A stretch of 64,000 nucleotides of DNA, taken from NCBI RefSeq assembly GCF_026898155.1, contig NZ_CP114029.1:4940001-5004000 (forward strand). Reading direction: 5' to 3'. Made by a program: the position numbers and the translations under genes. Below the pieces are notes generated by a model. The model did not search any database. It worked only from the letters and a program-made list of their open reading frames with translations, and was not told where the DNA came from. Source of the DNA: Jiella pelagia. GTDB taxonomy: Bacteria; Pseudomonadota; Alphaproteobacteria; Rhizobiales; Rhizobiaceae. Below, one piece after another: positions 45,316 through 54,435 of the stretch. The first letter of the stretch is position 1, and the number at the start of each line of letters is the position of its first letter.

Positions 45316-46212
45316 ATGAATGACCGCGGCAAAGGGCAGGGAGGCCCCGAGCCGGCGGACAACGCCAAAAGGGGAGGAGCTTTCTTGGCGGATCGAGGCA
45401 GTGTGATCCTGAAGGTCGACGACGTGTCGGTGCGCTTTGGCGGCGTCAAGGCGTTGAGCAACGTGTCGTTCGACGTGCGCAAGGGCGAGCTCTTTTCGCT
45501 GATCGGGCCGAACGGCGCCGGCAAGACGTCGATGCTGAACTGCATCTCGGGCCGCTATCGCCCGACGAGCGGCAACATCGCGTGGCAGGGGGACGATCTT
45601 CTGAAACATTCGATCAATGATCGGGCAAGTCTCGGTATTGGTCGCACGTTTCAGAACCTCGCTTTGTTCGGCCATATGAGCGTGCTCGACAACATTCTGG
45701 TCGGCCGCCACCACCGGATGAAGAACAACTTCGTCACGGGCATGTTCTATTGGGTCGGCGGCGCGCGACGCGAGGAACTCAAGGAGCGCCGCTTCGTCGA
45801 GACGATCATCGACTTCCTCGAAATCCAGCATGTGCGCAACGAGCCGGCGGGCATTCTGTCCTACGGCCTGCGCAAGCGGGTGGAGCTTGCCCGGGCGATC
45901 GCGATCGAGCCCGAACTGATCCTCCTCGACGAGCCGATGGCCGGCATGAATCTGGAAGAAAAGGAGGACATGGCCCGGTTCATCATCGCGCTGCGTGAGG
46001 AATTCGACATGACGATCATGATGATCGAGCATGACATGGGCGTGGTTATGGACCTGTCGGACCGGGTCGCGGTGCTCGATTTCGGCCGCGTCATCGCCGC
46101 CGGAAGCCCCGAAGAGGTGCTGGCCGACGAGCATGTGAAGAAAGCCTATCTCGGGGAGGACGACGAGATGCTCGACGCGCTCGCCGCCGAGGAAGCGGAG
46201 GCCGTGGCATGA
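45316..46212 (+). CDS. livG: Liv-type ABC transporter ATPase LivG
   Basis: ATPase (298 aa) of the second Liv-type importer. A 26-residue hydrophilic N-terminal extension precedes SVILKVDDVSVRFGGVKAL. Walker A is GPNGAGKTS, and RTFQNLALFGHMSVLDNI follows. The signature variant is LSYGLRKRVELARAI, Walker B is LILLDEPMAGMN. It contains an intact GAGCTC (45487-45492). The start could be internal, since the ribosome site at 45316 is weak (GGGG). It overlaps the acyl-CoA synthetase gene by 4 bp. Confidence 0.91.
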   Translation: MNDRGKGQGGPEPADNAKRGGAFLADRGSVILKVDDVSVRFGGVKALSNVSFDVRKGELFSLIGPNGAGKTSMLNCISGRYRPTSGNIAWQGDDLLKHSINDRASLGIGRTFQNLALFGHMSVLDNILVGRHHRMKNNFVTGMFYWVGGARREELKERRFVETIIDFLEIQHVRNEPAGILSYGLRKRVELARAIAIEPELILLDEPMAGMNLEEKEDMARFIIALREEFDMTIMMIEHDMGVVMDLSDRVAVLDFGRVIAAGSPEEVLADEHVKKAYLGEDDEMLDALAAEEAEAVA

Positions 46213-48202
46213 CGGAGCGTCGGCTCGAAATCAGCGGCGAGGCGATCGGCTGGCCTGACACGGCGCCCGAACTGAAGGAAGCGGCGCAGCTGAAGACGCT
46301 GCCGAAGCTGTTGCGCCACAATGCCGAACGCTATCCCAAACTCGTCGCCCAGCGCGAGAAGGAATTCGGCATCTGGGTCAGCTACAGCTGGGAAGAGGTC
46401 GAAGGGCATATTCTCGCAGATGGCCGCCGCCTTCGCCGAACTCGGCGTCGGAGCGGGCGACGTCGTGGCGCTGATCGGCGACAATCGGCCGGAATGGGTC
46501 TGGGGCGAGGTCGCCGCCCATGCCTGCAGGGCGATGAGCCTCGGTGTGTATCGCGACGCGCTGGAAGAGGAAATCCGCTATCTCGCCGGCCACGCCCATC
46601 CCAAGGTGATCATCGCCGAGGACGAGGAGCAGGTCGACAAGCTGCTCAATCTCGGCGATGCGATCCCGAGCGTTCAGGCGATCGTCTACACCGACCCGCG
46701 CGGCATGCGGAAATATGACGATGCAAGGCTGATCGCGATCGCGGACCTTGAGGAGCGCGGACGACGCGCGCTGCAAAAGGATACGGGCCTGTGGACGCGC
46801 ATGGTCGAGGCGACCGACGGCGCCGATGTCGCGATCCTCTGCACCACCTCGGGCACGACCTCGAGCCCCAAGCTCGCCGAATGGACGGGCGAGGCTTTCA
46901 TCGGCCATGCCGCGACGTATCTCAGAGCAGACCCACGCGGACCCGAGGACGAATATGTCGCGGTCCTCCCGCTCTCCTGGGTGATGGAGCAGATGTATTC
47001 GGTCGGTTGGAACTTCCTCGCCCGGATGAAGGTCAATTTTCCCGAGGAGGAGCGCACGATGATGGCCGATCTGCGCGAGGTCGGCCCGACCTTCGTGCTC
47101 CTGTCACCGCGCGCCTGGGAGGGCGTTGCGGCCGACATCAGAGCCCGCATCATGGACGCCACGCCCTGGAAACGCCGGATCTACAATTGGGCTGTCGGCC
47201 GCGGCATGGCGGCGATGGAAAAGGGTGGGCGCGACGGCGCCGCAGAGTGGGGCCTGTTCCGCCATTTGCGGGACAGGCTCGGCTTTTCGCGGCTGAAATC
47301 GGCCGCCACCGGCGGCGCCGCCATGGGCCCCGACACGTTCCGCTTCTTCCAGGCCATGGGCCTGCCGCTGAAGCAGCTCTATGGCCAGACCGAAGCGCTC
47401 GGCGCCCATACGATCCACCAGGCCGGACATGTCGACTATGAGACGGTAGGCTTCCCGATGCCGGGAGTGACGCTGTCGATCCGCGATCCTGATCCCGAAG
47501 GGCTCGGCGAGGTGCTTGTGCGCCATCCGAACATGATGAGCGGCTATTACCGCAACGCCGAAGCTTCGAAGGAGAGCTTTTCCGAAGATGGCTGGTTCCA
47601 GACCGGCGATGCCGGCTATCTGACGGAACGAGGCCATCTCGTGGTGATCGACCGGATCAAGGATCTGGCGGAGACCTCGCGCGGGGTCCGCTTCTCGCCG
47701 CAATTCATCGAGAACAAGCTGAAATTCTCGACCTACGTCGCCGAGGCCGTGATCCTGGGCAAGGACCGGCCCTATCTCGGGGCGATGATCTGCATCCGCT
47801 ATCCGATCGTCGCCAAATGGGCCGAGGAGCGGCGGATCTCCTTCACCACCTACTCCGACCTCGCCTCGCGGCCGGAAGTCTATGCGCTGCTGCGCGAGGA
47901 GGTCGAGCGCGTCAACGCAACGCTCCCGGCGCAGCAGCGGATCACCAAATTCGTCCTCCTCTACAAGGAGGCTCGACGCCGACGACGGCGAACTGACCCG
48001 CACCAAGAAGGTCCGGCGCGGCGTCATTGCGGAGAAGTACGAGGACATCATCGCGCGGATCTATTCCGGTGCCGATCATGTCGACATCGACACGATCATC
48101 CACTTCCAGGACGGCTCGAAGCAGCGGGTGGTCACGAGCCTTGCGATCGAGACCCTCGACAACGCGCCCGACGCCCAAAAGACGGAGAGCCAGGCGGCAT
48201 GA
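46209..48202 (+). CDS. Long-chain acyl-CoA synthetase-like AMP-forming ligase (frame broken twice as sequenced)
   Basis: ANL-family ligase, 663 aa after correction, activating a carboxylic acid to its CoA ester. Seen: LPKLLRHNAERYPKLVAQRE, VVALIGDNRPEWVWGEV, the AMP-binding P-loop ILCTTSGTTSSPK, LKQLYGQTEALGAHTIH, SEDGWFQTGDAGYLTERGHL and LTRTKKVRRGVIAEKY near the end. The first break, near 46400-46415, is a net one-base gain without GAGCTC. The second is GAGGCTC 47968-47974 (restores YKE-LDADDGELTRTKK). Removing two bases gives exactly 664 codons. Ligases of this type are often encoded inside Liv operons, presumably to trap the imported acid. Confidence 0.87.
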
Positions 48203-49092
48203 ACACCTCCCTTCTCATCCAGCTTCTCGTCAACGGCGTCATCGTCGGCATGCTCTACGGCATCGTCGCCATGTGCTTCGTCCTGATCTACAAATCGACC
48301 CAGGTGGTGAATTTCGCCCAAGGCGAGTTCGTCGTCCTCGGCGCGTGGGTCTGCCTCGCCCTCGTCGTGAACATGGGCCTGCCCTTCTGGCTCGCCTTCC
48401 TGTTCTCGCTCGTGTTCATGATGGTGTTCGGCATCCTCGTGCAGGTCGTGCTCCTGCGCCCGCTCCTGGGCGAGCCGGTGATCTCGGTGATCATGGCGAC
48501 CATCGGCCTGTCGATCTTCATGCAGGCGACGATGAACTGGATCTTCGGCAACAACGCCGTCAGGTTCCCGCAGGTCTTCGATCGGGGGACGATGGAGATC
48601 GCCGGGCTCAACGTCGAGACGGCCTATCTGATGAGCTTCGTCCTGTCGCTCGTCGTCATGGGCCTGTTCTTCTGGTTCTTCCAGTATTCGCGCTGGGGCC
48701 TCGCCATGCGGGCGACGGCCTATAACCAGCAGATCGCCCAGTCGCTTGGCATTTCGGTGGGGCGGGTTTTTGCCATGGCCTGGGCCATCTCGGCCGTCGT
48801 TTCCGGCATTGCCGGCGTCGTCATCGGCCTCGTCTCCGCGGTGTCGAACTCGCTCGCCATCATCGGCATCAAGGTGTTTCCGGCGGTCATCGTGGGCGGG
48901 CTCGATTCGATCGTCGGCGCGATCATCGGCGGGCTGACCATCGGCATTCTGGAAAACCTCGCCGAGTTCGTCGACGGCCAGTACCTCCATATCGGCAACA
49001 TGTATTCGGTGGCGCCCTTCTACGTCCTGCTCATCATCTTGATGATCAAACCCTACGGCCTGCTCGGCACGCCCGACATCGAGCGAGTGTAA
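48199..49092 (+). CDS. livH: Liv-type ABC transporter permease LivH
   Basis: Inner-membrane permease (297 aa). Seen: LYGIVAMCFVLIYKSTQVVN then FAQGEFVVLGAW near residues 17-50, ATAYNQQIAQSLGISVGRVF (coupling helix, about residues 174-193) and VIVGGLDSIVGAIIGGLTIG (about 233-252). The ATG overlaps the ligase stop by ATGA. Confidence 0.92.
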   Translation: MNTSLLIQLLVNGVIVGMLYGIVAMCFVLIYKSTQVVNFAQGEFVVLGAWVCLALVVNMGLPFWLAFLFSLVFMMVFGILVQVVLLRPLLGEPVISVIMATIGLSIFMQATMNWIFGNNAVRFPQVFDRGTMEIAGLNVETAYLMSFVLSLVVMGLFFWFFQYSRWGLAMRATAYNQQIAQSLGISVGRVFAMAWAISAVVSGIAGVVIGLVSAVSNSLAIIGIKVFPAVIVGGLDSIVGAIIGGLTIGILENLAEFVDGQYLHIGNMYSVAPFYVLLIILMIKPYGLLGTPDIERV

Positions 49093-49096
49093 CCCC

Positions 49097-50158
49097 GTGG
49101 CGCATGTTCCCAATCCAAGACCCACCGGCGATTTCCGCGCGACCTACGCCGCCGACCGGACGCTCTTCCGCACCCGCAACGAGACGATGGCGGTTCTGGC
49201 CGGCGTCGTCCTGGTGGCGCTCTGCCCGCTGGTCTTCGGCGGCTACGTGCTGTCACAGCTGATCATGATCGGCATTTACGGCATCGCCGCTTTGGGGCTG
49301 AACGTCCTGACCGGCATGACCGGCCAGATCTCGCTCGGCCATGGCGCCTTCTTCGGCTTCGGGGCCTTCGCCTCGGCCTGGATTTCCGGCAACGGCATTC
49401 CGGTCCTGATCGCGATCCCGCTCGCCGGGCTGATGACCATGGCCGTCGGCATGATCTTCGGCATTCCGGCGGCGCGGCTGAAGGGGCTCTACCTCGCCAT
49501 TGCGACGCTCGCCTCGCAATACATCCTGCAGGACTTCTTCGCCCGCGCCGACTGGTTCACCGGCGGCACCTACGGGTCGCTCGCGGAGACGGCGAGCTTC
49601 TTCGGCTTCCAGCTCAACAGCGACGCGCGCTATCTCTATCTCGTCCTGTTCTGGGTGGTCGTCGCCTTCGTCGCCGTCGCCAATCTCGCCCGCACCCGGG
49701 ACGGCCGGGCGTTGGTGGCGGTGCGCGACCATTATCTCTCGGCCGAGATCATGGGCATCAATCTGACGCGATACCGCATCCTGTCCTTCGGCATCTCGTC
49801 CTTCTTCGCCGGCATCGGCGGGGCGCTCTACGGCCATTATCTCGGCTTCGTCTCGGCGGAAGGCTTCACCATCATCCTGTCGATCGAGTTCCTGGCGATG
49901 ATCATCATCGGCGGGCTCGGCTCGGTGTCGGGATCGCTTTTGGGCGCGGCCTTCATCCTGCTTTTGCCGCAGGCGATGGAAGTTTTCGCCAATGGCGTGG
50001 CGACCGTCGTGCCGGCCATCGCGCAGGGCACGGCCTACATCAAGCAGATGAGCGTCGGTGCGGCGATCATCCTGTTTCTCGTTCTCGAACCGGAGGGACT
50101 TGTCCATCGCTGGCGCATGACGCGCGCGAGCTGGAAACTGTTTCCCTTCTCGCACTGA
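49097..50158 (+). CDS. livM: Liv-type ABC transporter permease LivM
   Basis: Inner-membrane permease (353 aa). Seen: IAALGLNVLTGMTGQISLGH, GAFFGFGAFASAW, IPAARLKGLYLAIATLASQY, LVAVRDHYLSAEIMGINLTR (coupling helix) and IIIGGLGSVSGSLLGAAFIL. GTG start at 49097, 4 bp after livH; no in-frame ATG gives the family N-terminus. Confidence 0.91.
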   Translation: MAHVPNPRPTGDFRATYAADRTLFRTRNETMAVLAGVVLVALCPLVFGGYVLSQLIMIGIYGIAALGLNVLTGMTGQISLGHGAFFGFGAFASAWISGNGIPVLIAIPLAGLMTMAVGMIFGIPAARLKGLYLAIATLASQYILQDFFARADWFTGGTYGSLAETASFFGFQLNSDARYLYLVLFWVVVAFVAVANLARTRDGRALVAVRDHYLSAEIMGINLTRYRILSFGISSFFAGIGGALYGHYLGFVSAEGFTIILSIEFLAMIIIGGLGSVSGSLLGAAFILLLPQAMEVFANGVATVVPAIAQGTAYIKQMSVGAAIILFLVLEPEGLVHRWRMTRASWKLFPFSH

Positions 50159-50164
50159 GCCGTG

Positions 50165-50192
50165 GCCGGACCGCCGGGGAGGGCGGGCCGGC
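50165..50192 (+). terminator. Hairpin after livM
   Basis: Stem arms GCCGGACCGCC and GGCGGGCCGGC with one A/G mismatch and a 6-base loop. It starts 7 bp after the livM stop, in the 118-bp gap before the binding-protein gene. No U-run follows. It may protect the upstream mRNA 3' end or attenuate. Confidence 0.5.
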
Positions 50193-50276
50193 TCACTTCA
50201 ACCGATGACGGCGGTCTTCGCGGCTCCGCCAGCATCTTGAGCCACTTCAAAGTCCGCGAATGGGAGGAATTCGACA

Positions 50277-51522
50277 ATGCCAAGGCTCCACAGACTGACC
50301 CTGACGGCTGCGCTGGCGGCCACCACCATCATTGCCGGCGCGCCGGCGCTTGCGCAGGATGACAGCGTCCTCGTCGGCCATCTGGCCGACTACACCGGCG
50401 CGACGTCCTTCGTCGGCAAGCAGTATGGCCCGGGCGTCGCCGACGCCTTCAAAGAGATCAACGCCGATGGCGGCATCGATGGCACGATGGTCGAGCCTCG
50501 ACACCGTCGACTACGCCTACAAGGTTCCCGAAGCGATCGCCCAGTTCAAGAAATGGGTCGGCAACGACATGGTTGCCCTGCAGGGCTGGGGTACGGCCGA
50601 CACGGAGGCGCTGATCTCCTTCGTCGCGCGCGCCGAGATCCCGACGATCTCCGGCTCCTATTCGGCGCATCTGACCGACCCGCAGGGCAAGAACCCGAAC
50701 ACGAAGGCACCGGCGCCCTACAACTTCTTCTACGGCCCGTCCTATTCCGACGCCTGCCGGGCGCTGGTCCAGTGGGCCGCCGAGGACGCCAAGGAGAAGG
50801 GGACCGAGAACCCGACCTTCGTCCACACCGGCGACAACCATCCTTATCCCAATGCGCCGAAGGAGGCCTGCGCGTCCTATGCCGAGGAGCTGGGCTTCAC
50901 CGTCGCCCAGCCGGTCGTCGTGCCGCTCGCGCCGGGCGACTTCAAGGCGCAGTGCCTGACGATCAAGGATTCCGGCGCCCAATACGTCTATATGGGCAAT
51001 CTCGGCGGTTCGGTCGTGTCGATGATCAAGAGTTGCAACACGGTCGGCGTCGAAGCGACCTACATGGGCAATCCATGGGCCGGCGACTATCAGACCGTGG
51101 AAGCGGCAGAGGCGCAGAACCTGATTTTCCCGTCCTCGACGCCTTTCTACGGGGCCGACGTGCCCGGCATGGCGCTGGTCAAGAAGATCCTCGAAAATGG
51201 CGGCGGCCAGGTCGGCGACCGGCCGACCCACCATTATCTGCGCGGCATCTGCTCGGCCTACTACATGAAGGAAGCCATGCAGTGGGCCAAGGCCAATGGC
51301 GGCATCACCGGCAAGAACATCCGTGACGGCATGTATCAGAAGACCGACTGGGTGCCGGAAGGGCTCGAGGGCGTCTGCTCGCCCTCGACATGGACTGCGG
51401 AGGACCATCGCGGCCTTCTCAGGGTGGCGATCAACTCCGGCTCCTTCACTGACGGCAAGGCGGTCATCGAGGAAATCGCCGAGATCGACGTGCCGCGCCG
51501 CGAGGAATGGCTCGGACAGTAA
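50277..51522 (+). CDS. Liv-type ABC transporter substrate-binding protein (frame broken once as sequenced)
   Basis: Periplasmic binding protein, 414 aa after correction. The signal peptide is residues 1-26 (ends APALA). Seen: VGHLADYTGATSFVGKQYGP, ADAFKEINADGGIDG, LQGWGTADTEALISFVARAE, PTISGSYSAHLTDPQGKNPN and YFMKEAMQ-like C-terminal sequence (YYMKEAMQWAKANGGITG). The frame changes at GAGCCTC 50493-50499; removing one base joins TMVE to LDTVDYAYKVPEA and gives exactly 415 codons. GGGAGGAAT precedes the ATG. Ligands of such long family members include aromatic and aliphatic acids; two CoA ligases in the cluster fit an acid. Confidence 0.9.
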
Positions 51523-51543
51523 GCGCTAAGCCCCACATGAACC

Positions 51544-51570
51544 GCCGGCCGGCCGCGATGGCCGGTCGGC
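51544..51570 (+). terminator. Intercistronic hairpin after the Liv-type binding protein gene
   Basis: Stem arms GCCGGCCGGCC and GGCCGGTCGGC (one G-U pair), loop GCGAT. It lies in the 82-bp gap between the binding-protein stop and livF. No U-run follows. Same position relative to the binding-protein gene as the hairpins at 8358, 25050 and 34077. Confidence 0.6.
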
Positions 51571-51604
51571 CCTCATCCAAAATCGAGCCGCGAGCCGAAG
51601 TCCG

Positions 51605-52441
51605 ATGACCCTCACTGCCGACACCACGAGGCCGTCCGAGAAGGCCGGGAGCGACAGCCAGCCGCTGCTTGAGCTCAACAATGTCGAGGTGGTCTTCAAC
51701 GATGTGATCCTGGTCCTGCGCGGCATGTCGCTTCAGGCCAGGCGCGGCGAGATCACCGCACTTCTCGGCGCCAACGGCGCCGGCAAGTCGACCACCCTGA
51801 AGGCCATCGCCGGCCTGCTCAAGACCGAGGATGGCGAGATTACCCGCGGGACGGTCTCCTACGAAGGGGCGGACGTCACCAGAACGCCTCCCGACAAGAA
51901 GGTTCGGGACGGGATCTTCCTCGTCATGGAAGGCCGCGGCATCGTCCAGGACATGACCATCCGCGATAATCTGCGGCTCGGCGCGTTTTCCCGCCCCAAT
52001 GCCGACATCGAGGCCGAGATCGCCGAGGTCTATCGCTTCTTTCCGCGATTGAAGGAGCGAACCGGTCTCGCGGGCTATCTGTCTGGCGGCGAACAGCAGA
52101 TGCTGGCGATCGGCCGCGCGATGATGGCCAAGCCCCGGCTGATCATGATGGACGAGCCCTCGATGGGCCTGTCGCCGCTTCTGGTGAAGGAGGTGTTCGG
52201 CATCATCCGCCGGCTGAACGAGGAATTGGGGATCACCATCCTTCTCGTCGAGCAGAATGCCAACATGGCGCTGAAGGTCGCCGATTACGGCTACATCATC
52301 GAAAGCGGCAAGATCGTCCTCGACGGCACCGGGGCCGAACTGGTCGAGAACGAGGACGTCAAGGAATTCTATCTCGGCGGCGGCGAGCGCCGTTCGTTTC
52401 GCAACGTGAAGAGCTTCCGCCGCCGCAAGCGCTGGCTTTGA
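51605..52441 (+). CDS. livF: Liv-type ABC transporter ATPase LivF
   Basis: ATPase (278 aa). Seen: LLELNNVEVVFNDVILVL (includes an intact GAGCTC at 51671-51676), Walker A GANGAGKST, DGIFLVMEGRGIVQDMTI, signature LSGGEQQMLAIGRAMM, Walker B IMMDEPSMGLSP, and GYIIESGKIVLDGTG. The C-terminus is unusually basic (RNVKSFRRRKRWL). Followed at 26 bp by the PaaK-like gene. Confidence 0.93.
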   Translation: MTLTADTTRPSEKAGSDSQPLLELNNVEVVFNDVILVLRGMSLQARRGEITALLGANGAGKSTTLKAIAGLLKTEDGEITRGTVSYEGADVTRTPPDKKVRDGIFLVMEGRGIVQDMTIRDNLRLGAFSRPNADIEAEIAEVYRFFPRLKERTGLAGYLSGGEQQMLAIGRAMMAKPRLIMMDEPSMGLSPLLVKEVFGIIRRLNEELGITILLVEQNANMALKVADYGYIIESGKIVLDGTGAELVENEDVKEFYLGGGERRSFRNVKSFRRRKRWL

Positions 52442-52467
52442 GGCACGGCAAGGGAGGAAGGCGACCC

Positions 52468-53705
52468 ATGACCAATTTCTTCGACGACCTTGAATCCCGC
52501 TCGCGCGAGGCGCGGGAGGCTGATCTTTTCGATGCGCTGCGGCGTCAGCTCGCCCACGCGGCTGCGAATGCGCCTGCTTATGCCCGGACGCTCGATGGGG
52601 TCGATCCGGCCGCGATCACCGATCGCGCGGCGCTAGCGGCGCTGCCGATCCTGCGCAAGTCCGACCTGCCGGCCCTGCAGGAGCAGGATCCGCCGCTCGG
52701 CGGCCTCGCCACCAGGGAGCCGGGCGCGTTTCGCCGGCTTTATCTCTCCCCCGGTCCGATCGTCGAGCCGGAAGGCGATGAGGAGCATTGGCGCATGGGC
52801 CGGGCGCTTCATGCGGCCGGTATCGGCAAAAACGACCGGGTTCTCAACGCCTTCGCCTATCATCTGACCCCGGCGGGCGTGATGTTCGATCATGCCGCTG
52901 CGGCGGTTGGAGCGGTGGTGTTTCCCGGCGGCGTCGGCAATACCGAGCAGCAGGTGGCGGCTATCGAGCGGCTGCGCCTTACCGCCTATGTGGGAACGCC
53001 CGATTTCCTCAAGACCATTCTCGAGCGCGGCGACGACAGCGGCGCCGACACTTCCAGCCTCAAGACGGCGCTGGTCAGCGGCGGGCCGCTCTTTCCCAAT
53101 CTGAGGACCTGGTATTCCGACCGGGGCATTGCCATCCGCCAATGCTATGCGACGGCCGAACTCGGCCTCATCGCCTATGAGACGGCGGGCCCGTCGGACG
53201 GCATGGTGGTCGAGGAGAACGTCCTCGTGGAGATTGTGCGCCCGGGCACCGGCGATCCGGTGGAGCCGGGCGAGGTCGGCGAGGTGGTCGTCACCACCTT
53301 CAACCCGCTTTATCCGCTGATCCGCTTTGCCACCGGCGACATGTCGGCGATGCTGACGGAGCCTTCGCCCTGCGGGCGAACCGGGTTGCGGCTGAAAGGT
53401 TGGATGGGCCGCGCGGATCAGACGACGAAGGTGCGCGGAATGTTCGTCCATCCCGCCCAGGTTGCCCGGATCATGAAGCCTCATGGTGAACTCGGCCGAG
53501 CGCGGCTCGTCGTCACGGAAGAGGGCGGCCACGACAAGCTCGCGCTGCATGTCGAATGCGACGGCCCGCCGGAGGGGCTCGCTGACAAGCTTGCCGATGC
53601 GCTGCGCGCCGAGTGCCGCGTCAGGGGGAGGTGGTCTTCGCCGCGCCGGGAAGCTTACCCAATGACGGCAAGGTGGTCGACGACCAGAGAAAGCTGGAAG
53701 GGTAG
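52468..53705 (+). CDS. Phenylacetate-CoA ligase-like AMP-forming enzyme (frame broken near the 3' end as sequenced)
   Basis: PaaK-type ligase of 412 aa after correction, shorter than the usual 430-440. Seen: ALPILRKSDLPALQEQDPPL, RAGI-like segment read as LHAAGIGKNDRVLNAFAYHL, GVMFDHAAAAVGAVVFPGG, KTALVSGGPLFPNLRTWYSD, QCYATAELGLIAYETAG, and RADQTTKVRGMFVHPAQVAR. The SGTTG loop typical of PaaK is weak (reads YLSPGPIVEPEGD). The frame changes at a run of five G (53624-53628), where six give RGEVVFAAPGSLPNDGK and a stop at 53705; the corrected length is exactly 413 codons. AGGGAGGAAG precedes the ATG. Probably activates the acid imported by the Liv-type system. Confidence 0.85.
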
Positions 53706-53859
53706 GCGGCTGCCCCTAAACCGGGCTGTCGCCATGTTACGTGAGCCAGCCGGCGCCGGATTGATCACCGGCGTCAGGATAAACCAATGGCTGACGCCGC
53801 GCATGCACTGGCTGGCGGGTAATCTGCGACGAGAATAACGTCAGCCTAAGACGGAGTAA

Positions 53860-54324
53860 TTACCCGAACGGAATCGGGCGTTGCTCCTCAATAGCTTCCA
53901 TCGCAAAGAACGAAGTGACGGTTTCGAGCTCGATGTTCTCGATGAGTCGCTTATACACCTCGTCGTAGCTTGCCATGTCACGCGTGACGACCTTCAGGAG
54001 ATAGTCGTACTCGCCGCCGATCCTGTAGAAGTCGACGACGTCGGCGATGGCCGAGACATGCATCCGGAACGTTTTCAGCCACCCAGCCGAGTGGTGCCGG
54101 GTCTTGATCATCGAAAAGACCACCAGGCCCACCCCCAGCCGGTCACGGTCGAGAACGACCGTGTGCCGCTTGATGACGCCCGATGCCTCGAGGGCTTTCA
54201 GGCGCCGCCAGCACGCATTCTGCGACAGCCCGACCTTGTCGCTGAGGCTGCGCTGCGACTGCGACGAGTCCTTCTGGAGTTCGTCCAGAATGCGGCAATC
54301 GATTCGATCCAATTTTACGGCCAT
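53860..54324 (-). CDS. AsnC/Lrp-family transcriptional regulator
   Basis: Regulator of 154 aa. HTH near residues 6-55 (DRIDCRILDELQKDSSQSQR, then LSQNACWRRLKALEASGVIK) and the RAM effector-binding domain (FYRIGGEYDYLLKVVTRDMA, then TSFFAMEAIEEQRPIPFG). The start MAVKLDRID is preceded by an AT-rich region. It is divergent from the PLP-enzyme gene across a 111-bp gap, so it probably controls the cluster 54436-61927 in response to an amino acid-like ligand. It contains an intact GAGCTC (53926-53931). 53706-53859 downstream holds nothing recognised. Confidence 0.91.
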   Translation of the reverse strand: MAVKLDRIDCRILDELQKDSSQSQRSLSDKVGLSQNACWRRLKALEASGVIKRHTVVLDRDRLGVGLVVFSMIKTRHHSAGWLKTFRMHVSAIADVVDFYRIGGEYDYLLKVVTRDMASYDEVYKRLIENIELETVTSFFAMEAIEEQRPIPFG

Positions 54325-54435
54325 CTGTCTATCATGCGATCGAATATACGGCCGGTCAAGGCAAAAATCTGTGAAGTTTCCGCTGAGACTTGTGTCATAC
54401 TGAGTGCTTAGTTCATGGCTAGGAAGCGAGCTTGA

